Assembly: GCA_023614405.1 (NCBI GenBank)
Contig: CM042693.1
Location: forward strand, 156,876,731-156,940,730
Direction of reading: 5' to 3'
Origin: Avena insularis
Lineage: Eukaryota; Streptophyta; Magnoliopsida; Poales; Poaceae
DNA: 64,000 nt
How positions within the stretch are numbered: position 1 is the stretch's first letter; every line of letters begins with the position of its first letter. Made by a program: the position numbers and the translations under genes. Under the pieces are notes generated by a model, which saw only the letters and a program-made list of their open reading frames with translations, made no database searches and was not told where the DNA came from. This document shows, in pieces, positions 24,013 through 36,719 of the stretch.

Positions 24013-25990
24013 GGAAAGCAAGCTCACCAACCACTCAAGATCTGCAAGGTGTATCGAGGGAGTTGGCTGAGCACTATTTGCATGTGAGGCCAGGAGCAAG
24101 GCCGGTGAAGCAACCTCTTCATCGCTTCGCCAAAGACAAGAGAAAAATAATTGGTGATGAAATAGCTTGGCTCCTTGCAGCCGGGTTCATTATGGAAGTG
24201 CTTCATCCGGATTGGCTATCTAATCCGGGTTTGGTTGAGAAGAATAAGGATGATCCGAATGTAGCTATTGTTTGGCGTATGTGCATCAACTACACGAACC
24301 TGAATAAGGTGTGTCCCAAAGATCCTTTTCCTTTGCCTAGGATAGACCAGGATATTGATTCGACCGCGGGTTGTGAACTCTTATCATTTGTAGACGCGTA
24401 TTCTGGTTTCCACCAGATACCGTTAAACCCGGCCAATCAAATAAAGACTGCCTTTATCACCACGTATGGGGCTTATTGCTATCGTACCATGCCATTCGGC
24501 TTACGAAATGCAGGGGCCACGTATCAAAGGTGTATGCAAAAATGCTTGCATGATCAAATTGGCAAAAATGTCCAAGTGCTTGTTGGTGATGTGGTGATAA
24601 AAACCAATGAGAGTCATACACTCTTAGATGATATCTGGCAAACATTCGCGAATCTGAGGAGATTCCAAATGAAGATCAATCTGGAAAAATGTACCTTTGG
24701 CGTACCAGCCGGCAAATTATTCGGTTTCCTCGTATCTAGCCGTGGTATAGAGGAAAATCCGACTAAGATTCGGGCAGTGGAAATAATGGAATTGCCGTAG
24801 TGTCTTAATGATGTAAAAAAAATTATCAGATGCTTGACGTCCCTGAGTCAGTTCGTAAGTCGGCTAGGGGAAAAGGCGTTACCCTTATATCAATTGATGA
24901 AAAAGTCAGATAAATTTATCTGGACACCTCGGGCCGATAATACCTTTAATGAATTAAATAAAATTCTAGCCACATCACTAGTCTTAGCCTCACCATTATC
25001 AAAAGAGCTGATGTTGCTCTACATAACAGCGACCAACCGAGTCATAAGTGCAGTAATAGTGGTTGTGCGTGATGAGGAAGGTAAGTCGGTACAAAGGCCA
25101 GTCTATTACCTAAGTGAGGTACCGTCTGCGTCGAAGCAAAATTATCCGCACTACCAAAAAATGGTCTATGGTGTATATATGTCGGCTAAAAAGGTGATGC
25201 ATTATTTTGAAGAACAAACTATCAAGGTAATTTGCGAGGCACCAATAGCCGAGATAATGAGCAACAAAGATGCAAGCGACCGAATAGAAAAATGGGCAAT
25301 TGAATTATCCCCTGATGCACCGCAATTTGATAGACAAGATGCAATCAAGTGTCAAGCAGTGGCCGACTTTTTTGTTGATTGGGCAGAAATCCAATATGAA
25401 CCCCCGCTACCTGATCCGAATTATTGGAGCCGAGATACAAACTGCCAGTCTACTTTTTTGTTGATTGGGCATTTTAATGGATCCAAACTGAAAAATGGGT
25501 TAAGAGCCGGGATAGTGCTAACATCTCCCAAGAAATACCAACTTAAGTACGTGTTGCAAATACACTTTGCTACATCAAACAATGTAGCCGAATATGAGGA
25601 ACTTGTTCATGGCCTGAAAATGGCAAAAGAAATTGGAATACGTCGGATTTTATGCTTCGGTGATTCGTACCTAGTAGTCTAACAAGTATCAGGTCACTGG
25701 GATGCACTAGATGCGAACATGTACTTATATAGATTCCATGTGCAAAAGATCAGCGGCTATTTCGATGGATATGAATTTCATCATATACCTCAGGAAAAAA
25801 ATGATGCCTCAGATACCTTATCAAAACTTGGCATGACCAGACAATCCATCCCACCTAGTATTGCTTTAGAACACCTGAGAAAACCATCAATCATACCTTC
25901 CCAAAAATCCGAGTCAATCCATCTCTCGGCAGAATAGGGCTCCGACTCGGCGAACCAGGGGACTGATTCGCTGGACTCGGGGACTGATCG
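24003..25990 (+). pseudogene. pol: Tat element B reverse transcriptase and RNase H domains
   Basis: RT from about 24040: CINYTNLNKVCPKDPFPLPR (~24280), FVDAYSGFHQI (~24390), MPFGLRNAGATYQRCM (~24490). The catalytic YVDD box is changed to LVGD near 24580, which removes a metal-binding Asp. After TAG 24798, the connection and RNase H run to about 25390. The second RNase H follows with HFNGSK at ~25470 (Asp to Asn), AEYEEL and GDSYLVV, then TAA 25680 and a further fragment to TAG 25935. Two catalytic sites are lost in addition to the stops. Confidence 0.88.
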
Positions 25991-26059
25991 GGGTAACTCG
26001 GCAGAAATTATGTCGGGAGAAGCAATGGAGATTGTTGGAACAGCTACCCCGGCACATGA

Positions 26060-27269
26060 GGTACCAGAATAGGCACGCCCAATATTTCTATTCCTCAAAG
26101 ATGAAATCTTACCGAGTGACGAAGTCCTCGCTAGGAAAACTGTGAGAAGGGAAAAGGCACAATAATAAACAATGAAATCTATAAATGAAGTGTAACGAAT
26201 GTGCTGCAAAGGTGCGTTACCCAGGCATAAGGACAAGAAATTCTTTTAGATATACATCAAGGACAATGCGTACATCATGCTTCATCCAGAGCCCTAGTGG
26301 CCAAAGCATTCCGACATGGGTTTTATTGGCCAAGTGCACTGAAAGAAGCACAAGAATTGGTACAGAAATGCAATGGCTTCTAGAGATATGCCAGCAAAAT
26401 TCATATGTCGTCCTCCGAATTAAAAACAATACCCATCACTTGGCCATTCTCCGTATGGTTCCTGGACATGGTCGGACCATTTAAGCCGGCACGGGGCGGC
26501 ATAACTCATATCTTGGTCATGGTGGACAAATTCACAAAATGGATAGAGGTAAAGCCTATAAGAAAATGTGATGGGCCCATAGCGGTGAAATTCCTTAAGG
26601 ATATTATCTTGAGGTATGGATACCCACACAGTGTCATTACAGATAACGGCACAAATTTCATCGAGTGAGATTTTCCTAATTTATGCCGGGATAAGCACAT
26701 AAGGCTTGATGTGGCATCGGTAGCACATCCTGCGTCAAATGGATATCATCTTGAGGTATGGATACCCACATAGTGTCATTACAGATAACGACACAAATTT
26801 TGCTGAGGGTGCCTTTGCTAGTTTCTGCCAGGATAAGCACATAAGGCTTGATGTGGAATCGGTACCACATCCCGCATCGAATGGACAAGTGGAAAGATCA
26901 AATAGAGGTGTATTGTCCGTGATAAAACCCCGGCTCATAGAAACACTACAAAGGTCAACATGGTGTTGGATTAAGGAACTCCCGGTCGTGTTATGGAGCC
27001 CGAGAAACACTCCAAATAGATCAACAGTTTACACGCCATTATTTCTTGTATATGGGGCATACGCTATATTACCAGCCGACATAGTACATGATTCGCCTAG
27101 AGTCACCCAATACACAAACGCCGAAGTGAATAAAATATCTCGGCAAGACAATGTTGATTTATTAGAAGAAGCAAGAGAGTTGGCATTGTCCAGATCAGCC
27201 ATATATCAACAAGATCTCAGACGCTATCAACGCAATAAAGTGAATCCCCAAGTCTTTCAGGAGGGAGAC
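26060..27269 (+). pseudogene. pol: Tat element B integrase, 5' part
   Basis: The zinc domain (VHHASSRALVAKAF near 26280, then a Cys pair in which the second Cys is replaced by Phe, with a stop, near 26385) is followed by the core: FLDMVGPF near 26465, ITDNGTNF near 26640. The sequence then jumps back through a 142 bp duplication and continues with ITDNDTNF and QVERSN near 26890. The C-terminal domain is cut after QEGD at 27269 by a solo LTR and resumes at 30294. Confidence 0.87.
26599..26882 (+). repeat. 142 bp diverged tandem duplication inside integrase
   Basis: GGATATTATCTTGAGG at 26599 recurs as GGATATCATCTTGAGG at 26741. The two copies differ clearly (for example around ITDNGTNF versus ITDNDTNF and the following 40 bases). 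Each encodes the second catalytic Asp. The period breaks the frame. Confidence 0.88.
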
Positions 27270-30200
27270 TATAAGACCTCACCCTTTAAGGTAAAGGATC
27301 CTGTGATTGCAATGCTAGTCCCTAGATCAAAATGCTAGCATCCACATTTTAAGATGAAGTACACAGATACAAAGGTCATTATTACATAGTAATTCCAGAG
27401 ATACAATAGTTCTTACAACTCATTAGCCCAAGGCTAATAAACAGAGTTCTCAACACTTAAAAATATAAATAAAGTATTCATCTTCATGTGCCACAGGGAA
27501 ACATGTTGAGTGTAGACTCATATCCCTAGTCACCATCACAGTAACCTGCAACATAATAAGTTACAGCCACAGAGGGTCAATACATTTGGAATTGTATTGG
27601 CAAGTGATACCATAGTAGTATAGTAACATCTAATAAATATATGAATTTGGTAAGTGTAGCTCAGGCTGGTTTTGCTCAAAATAAGGTTTTTCTTATTAGT
27701 TTGAAACACTAAGTTTTTGTTTGACAAAAACACCAAGGAACCACCAATATACATTGGTGAACCTCTACCCTTATTCAACCACAAGTTTTAACTTATAGAA
27801 ATTGGGATGAGGAGATTCTTGACCATTTCAATGTCTTGTCACTCAGAATTTTCCATAGCCGGGGACACAGCTAAGTACTTAGTTTTACCCTCTCGAGAGG
27901 TGGTGCACTTTACCCACAAGACTCGACATTCATCGAGACAAGAATTTTCAAAAGCAATCCCTCAAACCACCATGGACGCGTTCCAACCTACCAACTCTAC
28001 CACCATCTGTCCATCTGGCTGAGTTCTTGCAACTTAGTTGGTCAAGGCAGAGCCCATATGCCATGTGGTTGGACTAGAAGCTCCTTGACACAAAATATCT
28101 CAAATCCATTTGTTCCTTGGTGGACATCCACAAGTGTGATACACAAGGTAAACCATAGACATGGGCCTTGTGTAACCACTCAACACAAACCATACAAGTC
28201 CCATTCCACCCAGGTGATTCATTAACAAAGTTGTTTTATTAATCAAAACATAGTCATAGTCTTTTCATAATATCATAACATGAATAATCCACCCTTGCAT
28301 TCTATTAGCTAGGCTACGCATACTAGCATAAATGTCTCTTAACTTGGGTATAAACTACTAAGACAACATCTATAGCATTTACCATAGCATATCATATACT
28401 TAGAAAAATCACCATGCAAATCCTACTCAAAATAGTGCTAATGCAATAAGGAAAATAGTAGGACATGGGATGAAATATCACTTTCGTTGGTATCTAGGAG
28501 AATAGGTACAATACTCACAATCACACTCTCCAAAATCCACAAAATCTAGACATAAATTCATACAACAAATATTCACAATCAATATACAAACAAAATAATT
28601 ATGAATGCATGCAAAATACAATGAGATGATTTGTCACACTTTTAAAATGAAATTTTTCAGTACTAAAGAAAAAGTAAACATTCTAAAGACTAAATAAAAC
28701 AAAAACCACTTTAAAACAATATTCTAAATAATATTTATAGTCAAAATAGGCCTACAAATGCTTCTGCATAAATCCTAATTTTTCAGGAGCAGATGGCCAA
28801 ATCAAGGCAATAGTTACAAAGAGATCATTTTTATCAATCCATAGATATAAATTTTTCAATTTTGGATTTACAGAACAAAAGTTATGGATTTTACAATTTT
28901 AAACATCTAGTAGATAAATTCCTGGATTTTAAATCTAAAACCTAGCCACGCGGCAACATCCTATTGGACGGTACTGCTTCGAGCGGATTGCGCTTGAGAG
29001 CCGTAGGATCTAAGTGGCGATGAACGGCTCAGATCTAATCATACAGGTTCTCTACTGAATCTAATTTGGACCACAAGATCAAATCTGCCTGACAAAACTC
29101 TAGCGGTGCCAATGGCCCTAGCGGTAGCAACGCCACTGACGGTGACCTGCCAGTGAGGCCAGGGGTTAGGGAGGGTGTGCTGGCGCTTACCAAGATCGCG
29201 AGGGCGTCGGGAAGCTCAACATGGACTCGGTTGGGGCGGGGGCTTACGAACACGACAGCTAATCCTCGTCGGAGTTCGTCCACGCGTCGGGTGCTCATGG
29301 CTGGAGATGAAGACGATGACCTAGGATGCAAGAGGTAAAACATATGGCATTAGTAGGCGTGCAATGACATGGCGAGCATAGCCGCGTGAATTAGAGGTCA
29401 AGGGAAGCACGGGGTTTACCGACTTGGCTCGCCGGAGTTGAGCTGGGCCTCGGGCGTTTGCAGACGATGACGAGGGCGACGACCTAGGGCACAAATGGAC
29501 AAGCCACGGGCATTAGCAGATGCGCAAAGACCAAGGGGAACATGCTCGCGTGAAACAGAGGCCGATGGGCACATGAGGCTTACCGGAATAGCTCATCGGA
29601 GCTGCTCGGTACTGCGGTGGTGCAAAGCGAAATTAGGGGAGCCTGGTGGCGCTTAGTGCTGGCTGTGTGAAGGGAAATGACGCGGAGAGGGAGGGGGTTA
29701 AGTAGCCCGAGCTGAGGGAGGAAATTACTCGCTGATTCAATGGCAATAACACACAGCATCAATGGTAGTGACAGAGGGGGGAGAAACGGAAGGCAGCGCG
29801 GGTCTGGCGCGGGGTTGACAACGACGAGTGAGGGGGCAGTGGGGTCCACACGTCAGCGAGTTGGTGCGCGCGCGGGCGGTGAGAGACAGAGAGGAGAGGG
29901 GGTTTTCCCGGGTGGGCTTAGTGGGCTTCCATGGGAGTTGGGCCGAAAGGGTTTCTGCCTCTTTTTTTCTCTCTTTGCCTTTTTCTTTTCTGTTTTGATT
30001 TTTTAAATGAGATTTGAATAGGCATTTCAAATCCAAATCAATTCAAATTTTCACCAAACTTTTGTGAGCTGACCCTAGTGTTAAATAGTGTGTAAAACAC
30101 ATCTATACACTCCAAAACATTTTTGGGTCACAAAATAAAATAAAACCATGCCCCATACATATAATATAAAAGGGGTTTAAATATGGTTTTGTTAGGGTTT

Positions 30201-30293
30201 TAGCTTTGAATTTTTTTTATGGCAAGTAAACATGCCATGATGATATGAATACAACAACATGGTTTTGAATTTGATGAAATTTGGGATGTTACA
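27270..30293 (-). repeat. Solo chromovirus LTR inserted in element B integrase
   Basis: This is a full-length LTR of the same family as 1990-5233, in - orientation (+ strand TATAAGACC...GGGATGTTACA). It is flanked by GAGAC on both sides (27265-27269 and 30294-30298). No internal region is present. The integrase reading QEGD continues as GDLVLRLV after it. Short ORFs within (for example around 29100 and 29800) are LTR sequence, not genes. Confidence 0.95.
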
Positions 30294-30505
30294 GAGACTT
30301 GGTGCTTCGGCTCGTGCAACGCACAACCGGCATGCATAAATTGTCACCCCCATGGGAGGTCCCGTTCATTGTGAACAAAGCACTGCATAATGATGCATAC
30401 TATCTCATAGATGCTCAAGAACCAGAGAAGAATAAGGTGGACAAGTAAGGAGATCGGTCAAAAAGGCCATGGAATGTATCTTTACTTCATCCTTTTTACA
30501 CTTAG
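30294..30505 (+). pseudogene. pol: Tat element B integrase, C-terminal end
   Basis: This continues the integrase after the solo LTR: GDLVLRLVQRTTGMHKLSPP, then a C-terminal DNA-binding domain to NKVDK, a stop at 30447, and a final LLHPFYT closing at TAG 30503-30505. The same PFYT ending occurs in element A, which supports this as the natural end of pol. Confidence 0.88.
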
Positions 30506-30604
30506 AGGAAGTTTATTGTATCTTGTACTATCATATGTCAGCTTTGTATGTCGAAAATGAATTAATGAATAAAACTTTGGAAACTCGAGCTATGACTCGG
30601 GGAC

Positions 30605-31138
30605 TGCCTCATATTATCTGTCCCTATCTTACATATCCTTGTTATGTCGGTTGTCTTATATGTCTAACATGGATATATGCTATGGGTGCACAACCTTGGT
30701 ATACTCGTTCCAGCCCAAGGAAGGCTCACGCAAGGATTTTTAGCCTAGGAAGTTTTTGGGTGGCCCAAGCCCGTGGCGAATTCAACTCCTTGGAGGACAA
30801 GTCTAGATTCGATAGAATTTCAAAGGGTATCAACCCTAACATGTAACCGACTCGACCTAACCCGGGACCTAGCCTATCTATATAAAGGCCAGGAGGGTAT
30901 GGCGAGAAGGATCCAACTCACCTCATACACACACCTCCAAACCAGATTGCATCTGTGCACCCTTGTATCCTTCGCTTCCACCGTAATCAAGAGAAGACAA
31001 GCATGAGTAGGGTTTTCCCTCCGGGGGCCTGAACCTGGGTAAATCTCGTGTCCCTGTGTTTCTTGTCTGTTAACCGTTCCATGACTTTCAGCATCCCCAT
31101 CTTCTCGAAACCCAAGTCCATAAGAATGGGCATTGACA
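30605..31138 (+). repeat. Probable 3' LTR of Tat element B (534 bp)
   Basis: It lies 100 bp after the pol stop, behind ACTCGGGGAC, a purine-rich word resembling the one before the F LTR (TCAGGGACTAC). It starts TG and ends CATTGACA. It has a TATA box at 30879 and TGAACCTGGGTAA at 31030, 96 bp before the proposed end. That spacing matches LTRs of A (102) and F (95), and the length matches LTR A (527). No PBS follows, as expected of a 3' LTR. Confidence 0.6.
30879..30886 (+). promoter_or_regulatory. TATA box of element B LTR
   Basis: TATATAAA in a GC-rich setting, about 150 bp before the shared TGAACCTGGGTAA word. Confidence 0.55.
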
Positions 31139-31587
31139 AGCTGAACCCTCGTCAATGTCCAATCCCTAAGCTGAGTTAGTAATGTGTTGACAGCAAAGGC
31201 CGAAACTTCATGATAAGCAAGATAAGAGCCGACAGAAATCAAACACACAAAAAACGACTAAGGAATGGATTGAATGCGAGCCGACTGATGTTTTACCATT
31301 TTTCTAACCCATGTGATTATCGTAGTGTATTGATCCATACGCTCATCTTAAACTATTACTCATAATTTCTAAACATGAATAATTAGATCCATCCATTTCA
31401 AACCCATAAGTTAAAATCCGCAAACGCATGCCGAATAATTCACTTAGAATAACAAACAAAATAAAATTAAGGACAACATATGAAAAACTCCGAGTTATAC
31501 AGACCACATAGTACCAAAAGGACCAAATTGTCTTACACAACATACACCCGGCATACTCGGGACTTAATGAATACGTAGTTTTTGAGT
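31139..31587. other. Non-coding stretch beyond the antisense gene
   Basis: This is AT-rich sequence downstream of the - strand antisense gene. No ORF or clear repeat is seen, apart from a 7 bp inverted pair (CATTGAC...GTCAATG) spanning its left edge. Confidence 0.5.
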
Positions 31588-34500
31588 TCAGGCACTACTT
31601 ACCGCCGGGTCATCGGCAGATGGAGGAACAGTAACTGCAGGAGAAGGGGTCTCCGAGGTGGGTGCCTCACTCACCACCGGAGGAACCTCAACCTCGGTAG
31701 AAGCAATAACTGCAGGAGCAGGGGTCTCTGAGGCTACTTGGACCTCCGCATAAGTTACCTCGGCCTCGACCGAAGCTGCCGTGGCATCTTGAATATTTGT
31801 CGCTTTATGCAAAACCTCGGCCTGATCTTGAGAAGCCTTGGTCCCCTTGGAGGAAGATCAGGCCTCAGCATCTTTCTCCGACTCTTTCCTGGTCCATCCG
31901 AACTTCCGGACTCCTCGTCGGAAACTCAGCCCTTCAGTCCATTGGTGCATGTTGGCATACTAGATAAACTGGTAAGAACGGGCTTGTACGCGACTGCTAT
32001 AGTCCGGATCACTGATCCAAGGGGAGCCGGTATGCAAGTTCATCAGGATATCGAGAGAGATATTCTCGTACCATGGAAGAACGGCTGTGAGTGCCATATC
32101 AGCCCCGGCTCGCCCCGCAGATTCTCTCCAAAGTCTCAATTGAGTTTGGCAACCCATTAATTTTTCCGCAATAACTTCGACCTTGGTAATTTTTGGTTCA
32201 TTCGGCCAGAGCACATGGAATACTCGGATAGCCGCATTCAACAGATCTTTGCCTATGACCTTCATGGGATTTATGGCAGCAACAATAGGAACTTAGAAAT
32301 CCTCAATAGAATACTCTTGATCCGGCTCATTGGGGACACCTCAGCGAGCACCGGCGTTAACCACAGCCTTGCTAGGTTCAGACTCCGGAAAAATGATCTA
32401 TAATACAAAGCATAACATAAGTCAATACAAGCAATGGTCAAGAATAATTCGGACGCTAGCCACAAGATAAAAAGAGAGAACTTACGATGGATATATCACA
32501 ACATTTTTTGAAGATTGCCGGACCAACCGACTCTTTTCTTCACAAACTGAGCAATGTCATCCGTCATGGACTTGTTCTTTGACTCGGTTGCATCAAGGAG
32601 CTCCTTATTCTTCTGGAGCTGGAGAGTTAGCCTATTCTTCTCCTCGGAGAATTCTTGGTCAATCTTCTCCAAATCGGATTTCTAGGCCAGTTTCATGGAT
32701 TTAACCTCGGCACGGAGCCGATCTATCTCGTCGTCCTTTTCCTTCAGCTGCAACGAATGAGCTCCTTCTTTTTCTAAAAAATGCAGCATCATATCAGGCA
32801 TGGGTATGCAATCTTGATGCGATGCTGAAAGTCTTTGTAATTCGGCTGAGCCGAGTAAAGAAAACTATAAGATACTCCACAATAGTTCAGGAGAGGAAAG
32901 AAATCAGTAAAAAGAACGTTGCCGACTCACCTTCAAGATCGGCAACCTTCTTCTTGAGCGCAGTATTTTGAGTGTCGACATTATCTGGATAAAGACAAAT
33001 CATAAGTTGACTCGGAAACAAAAACCCGGACAAAAATTTCAAAATGCACAACAACTAACTCATCTGTTTTCTTCAGAATAGGAACCAAATTATCATACTT
33101 GACCTGCAGCTTCCTATGAGCGAAGAGCAGTTTATGGAACTCGGCAGTGCGCCTATTATGAGCAACCTCGAATCACAGAGCATTATACAGGGGAAAGTAT
33201 CTGAGGCTAAATAAGCAAAATCCGAATCAAGTAAACCTAATTCAGATCTAGGTGGTTGGATATTTGAAGCTAAAACCTAAAAGATCCAAGACAAGTAAAC
33301 TTGACTCAGGTCTAGGTGGCTGGATATTTGAAACTAAGCAGCAAAATCCAAGCCAATTAAACTTGACTCAGGCCTAGGTGGCTGGATATTTGAAACTAAA
33401 TAGCAAAATCCGAATCAAGTAAACCTGACTCAGATCTAGGTGGCTGGAAAGTTGAAGCTAAAACCTAAAAGATCTGAATCAAGTAAACTTGACTCGGATC
33501 TAGGTGGCTAGGTATTTGAAACTAAAATAGTAAGTTCTGAATCAAATAAACTTGACTCAGACCTAGGTGGCAAGATACTCGAAGCTTAATAATAAACTAT
33601 CCAAGTCAAGTGAACTTGTCTAAATAGTATCAGTTATTCATGCACAAACGGCTACATTTTATAAGCAAGAGCTTCCAACCAAATGATAAATCATTCGGTC
33701 AGAAGCTCGAGGACTAGTGGGCATGCAGTATATTATGCGGAAAGACTAAAGCATGGACCAAAGTATTTACCTCATTCATCTTATCGCTCTCAAGAACAAT
33801 TTTGGTGGCCAAGTGCAAGCGTCTGCTGATGTCAGACAGATGGAAGGGTTGATTACTCGGATTACCCTTGATCTGATCGGCAGCATTCCAGTTGTTGGCA
33901 TATTCTACCAAGGACCCAAGGCTTCCGCCGCTCTCTGTGCGCGTCAACACTTTGCCTTTGGCTTGTCGCGCTTGTTGGGCAGCTACCTTGACCGACGGGC
34001 TCTTATGAAGCACAATTTTTGTGCCGGTGGCAGAGGTAGAGCCGGACTTGGAGATAGTGGCACCCTTTTGGAGCATATCATCTACACTAGGTTGAGAAGA
34101 GCTCGGCTTAACTTTCTAGGCCATCTTGGGCTTGGAGAATCCATCCTTCTTCACCTTGGCAGAAACCTCGGCGGTAGACTGCGATTTAGTGGGCTGGGCC
34201 AAGCTTGGAGAAGCAGACTGTGGAACCAAAGCAGCAGCATCTTGAGTAGGAGCCAAGGAAATAGGAACCTCGGCAGGAGTTGTTTTGGCGGATGTGTCCT
34301 TGGTTGCACCGGTGGAAGGTACCAGATCATTTGACTGATCTGGCATAGCAATGTAGGCACCACCACCAATTGCAACCTCGACCTCCGCCCGCCGAGGTGG
34401 ACTATTAGTCGGCATGGGAGGAGGATCGTTGCAAACAGGACTGGATACCTGAACATCACCTTGGGGTGGTGGCGAGGCTTGCCGAGTAGCCTGAGAGGTC

Positions 34501-36201
34501 ATACTCGGACCACTGGGATTAGAAGAGAGTGGAGCACTGCTGAAGTAGAAAGAGAACAAATTAAGGAACACAAAGAGAGAAACAATAAATACAAATCTAC
34601 TACGGGTAAGCTAACTTACCCGAAAATCCCGGGCATGAACTTCCGCTTCAGAGGCCTCTGGGCATATTTCTTAACTCGCTTCTTGGGACCTGCATTAGAA
34701 GGATGCTTCGAAGGAGCACGTTTCTTCGATGGAAGGGGAGCTTCAGTGGCAAGGGGATCCACCTCGTGCACCTGACCGGCCGGGTTAGTTGAGAAAATAT
34801 GAGCCAGATATGCGTAAGAGACGGGCACCGCATCGACTACCTCAAGAATTTGGACATCGTATGAGTCATAATCCTCAGTGAACAGGGGAGCCTTACCCCG
34901 AGTCCGAAGAGGAGCCGAGTTAGGTTTCGGAATGAACTCTTTCGAATCAGGCTCGCCAACGTCCGGGTTATTGCGATCCTCGCTCCATGCAAGAGCGAGG
35001 AAATCATCATCCTCCACAGCCTGCTCGTCAAATTTCATGACAGGAAAAGTTTAAGGTGGAGTGGTAACGTTAGTAACAAAACAAGATATGACGGTAGAAA
35101 AATTAAACAAGATTTGGCACCAAATTACCTTGTGAGGGGTATTGTCGCGAGTGAAGGGCTTCATGCCCCACTTCCAACCCTCAGCCATATTCGTCTGGAA
35201 ATGGCCTGGACACGCTTTATAATTTTCCCATCGTCAAGTTCGACGGTTGAAATTCTATTCAGATCGAGGGGACCACTCATGTAGCACAATTTATGAGAAC
35301 GGTCCTAGAAAGGACAAATCTGGGAGCTGATAAAGGCGGCCATAAGATCATCACCGCATAATCCGTCCTAGGTCAACTCTTTGAGCTGTAGATCGAATGC
35401 CTCGGCAAGAGTGTTGCTTCTCTTCGGGTCGAAGTCCCAGTTTTTCTTGGTGGGCGTGCCGACTGAGAAAGTCGGCAGCCCAATCCTGTAGACCTTATCG
35501 TTATTCTTCACGTAGAAGAAGGACATGTGCCACTTACATGACTCAAGACCTTTGACCCGGGGGAAGACGGATTTCTTTCGGGGAGTAATGGAGGCGGCAC
35601 CACACTGATTCAACAATTTCTCAGACGGACGCAGGCTTTTATCCGGCACAACGTTAGCTCAGATCTAGAAGAATTTAGACCAAACGACTATGGAGGACCA
35701 AAGGCCGAAGTAACCCTTGGAAGCCGAGATAAAAGCAGAAAGGGACGCAACGGTGTTAGCCCGGAGATGATACGGCTGAAGGACGAAGAACTCTAAGAAT
35801 TCCTTAGCAGAATCACTAAGGGGCAGATCGAAACCTCTAGAGAAATGAGACATAAATACGACATACTCGCTGGATTCTATGACGGGAACAGCCTCAGGGC
35901 CCGGTAAACGGCAATTTACCTCTGCAGGGATGCGGCGAGTCTTGAGAAGCCACTCTATCTCCTACGGAGTGATGGTGGACCCTTGCCAGGACCCGTGCTC
36001 TGGGGAAGAAACTGTGTCTTCTTCCTCGACGGCAGTGATGCTGTGCGAGATCGACTTGGGCTCACTGGAGGAGTCGGCGGAGGAAGAAGTGCTAGCGCCG
36101 GGGAAGGGACTTGATGTCCACGGCCCCGTCGCGTCGAGGAATAGTGCGGTGGCGGTGGAGACGAAGGACCACAACAGAAGTGCAGAACAAGCGCGAGGCA
36201 T
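31588..36201 (-). pseudogene. Second intron-bearing antisense accessory gene (PF04195-like plus coiled coil)
   Basis: This is a homologue of 5342-8641 on the other strand. From ATG 36201: a Ser-rich N-terminus; the gypsy-type transposon domain (GFDLPLSDSAKEFLEFF near 35830, SAFISASKGYFGLWSSIVVW near 35730, KGLESCKWHMSFFYVKN near 35540); a Pro/Ala-rich centre (34120-34540); coiled coil (32490-33180); and a C-terminal domain sharing the RAGA(D/R)MA motif with the first gene. Introns on the - strand: 35021-35128, 34540-34619, about 33185-33770, 32985-33059 (frame uncertain), 32774-32930 and 32398-32485. Frame is kept across 34540-34619 (IFG to SAPL) and 32774-32930. In-frame stops near 35955, 35652, 34116 and 32345 show decay. 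Function is unknown. It could belong to element B or to a separate Tat element. Confidence 0.78.
33205..33640 (-). repeat. 62-64 bp tandem array in the large intron of the antisense gene
   Basis: CTAGGTGG recurs at 33248, 33312, 33374, 33436, 33500 and 33563. Each unit also carries AAACTTGACTCAG-like and GGATATTTGAA-like words. At least six copies lie inside the predicted ~590 bp intron. Confidence 0.9.
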
Positions 36202-36719
36202 GGTGACGTGAGACCAAGAAGCAGTGGCGCCGTCGTGTGAGGGCAGTGCTCAGCAGAGGCGGTGAGCAGAGAAAAACAAGGAAGTGGGAAGTGGGATCGC
36301 CGGTGCGCAGTAGTTGTAACGTACACGCGTGTATCGTGTGTTGGCAATCAAATATTGGAGCCACAAGGGGGTCACACGGCGTAGGAGATGATCTGTCCGC
36401 CATGACCGTTGCGGCGACCGAAGAGACGTTGCGCTGATATGACCGCCCGGAGTCATCACTATACTGATTTCAGTAAATACTGTAGCAGTATGAAAAACGA
36501 GGCCAAAGCGCAATGATTGAGACATGTGGGATGAAACTTACAAGAGAATCTAAGGAAGTGGCTAGGATGAGAATAATTGACTTGGAGAAATGGGTCATAC
36601 CTTGGAATGAATCAAAAAAGGTCGGGATAAATAACAAGATATAATGGAGGATTACTACAGAGAAATAACCGACTAAAGTATGAGTCGGCGACATATGCTT
36701 GAGAGCCGAGTGTCTGAAC
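36202..36719. other. Upstream region of the second antisense gene
   Basis: No ORF is conserved here. It is GC-rich next to the ATG and AT-rich after 36480. It should contain the promoter of the - strand gene. I see no convincing TATA box. Confidence 0.4.

Noticed and set aside
29035..30036. Several ORFs of 60-100 codons around a GC-rich segment
   Set aside because: They lie inside the solo chromovirus LTR and have no counterpart frame in the other LTRs.
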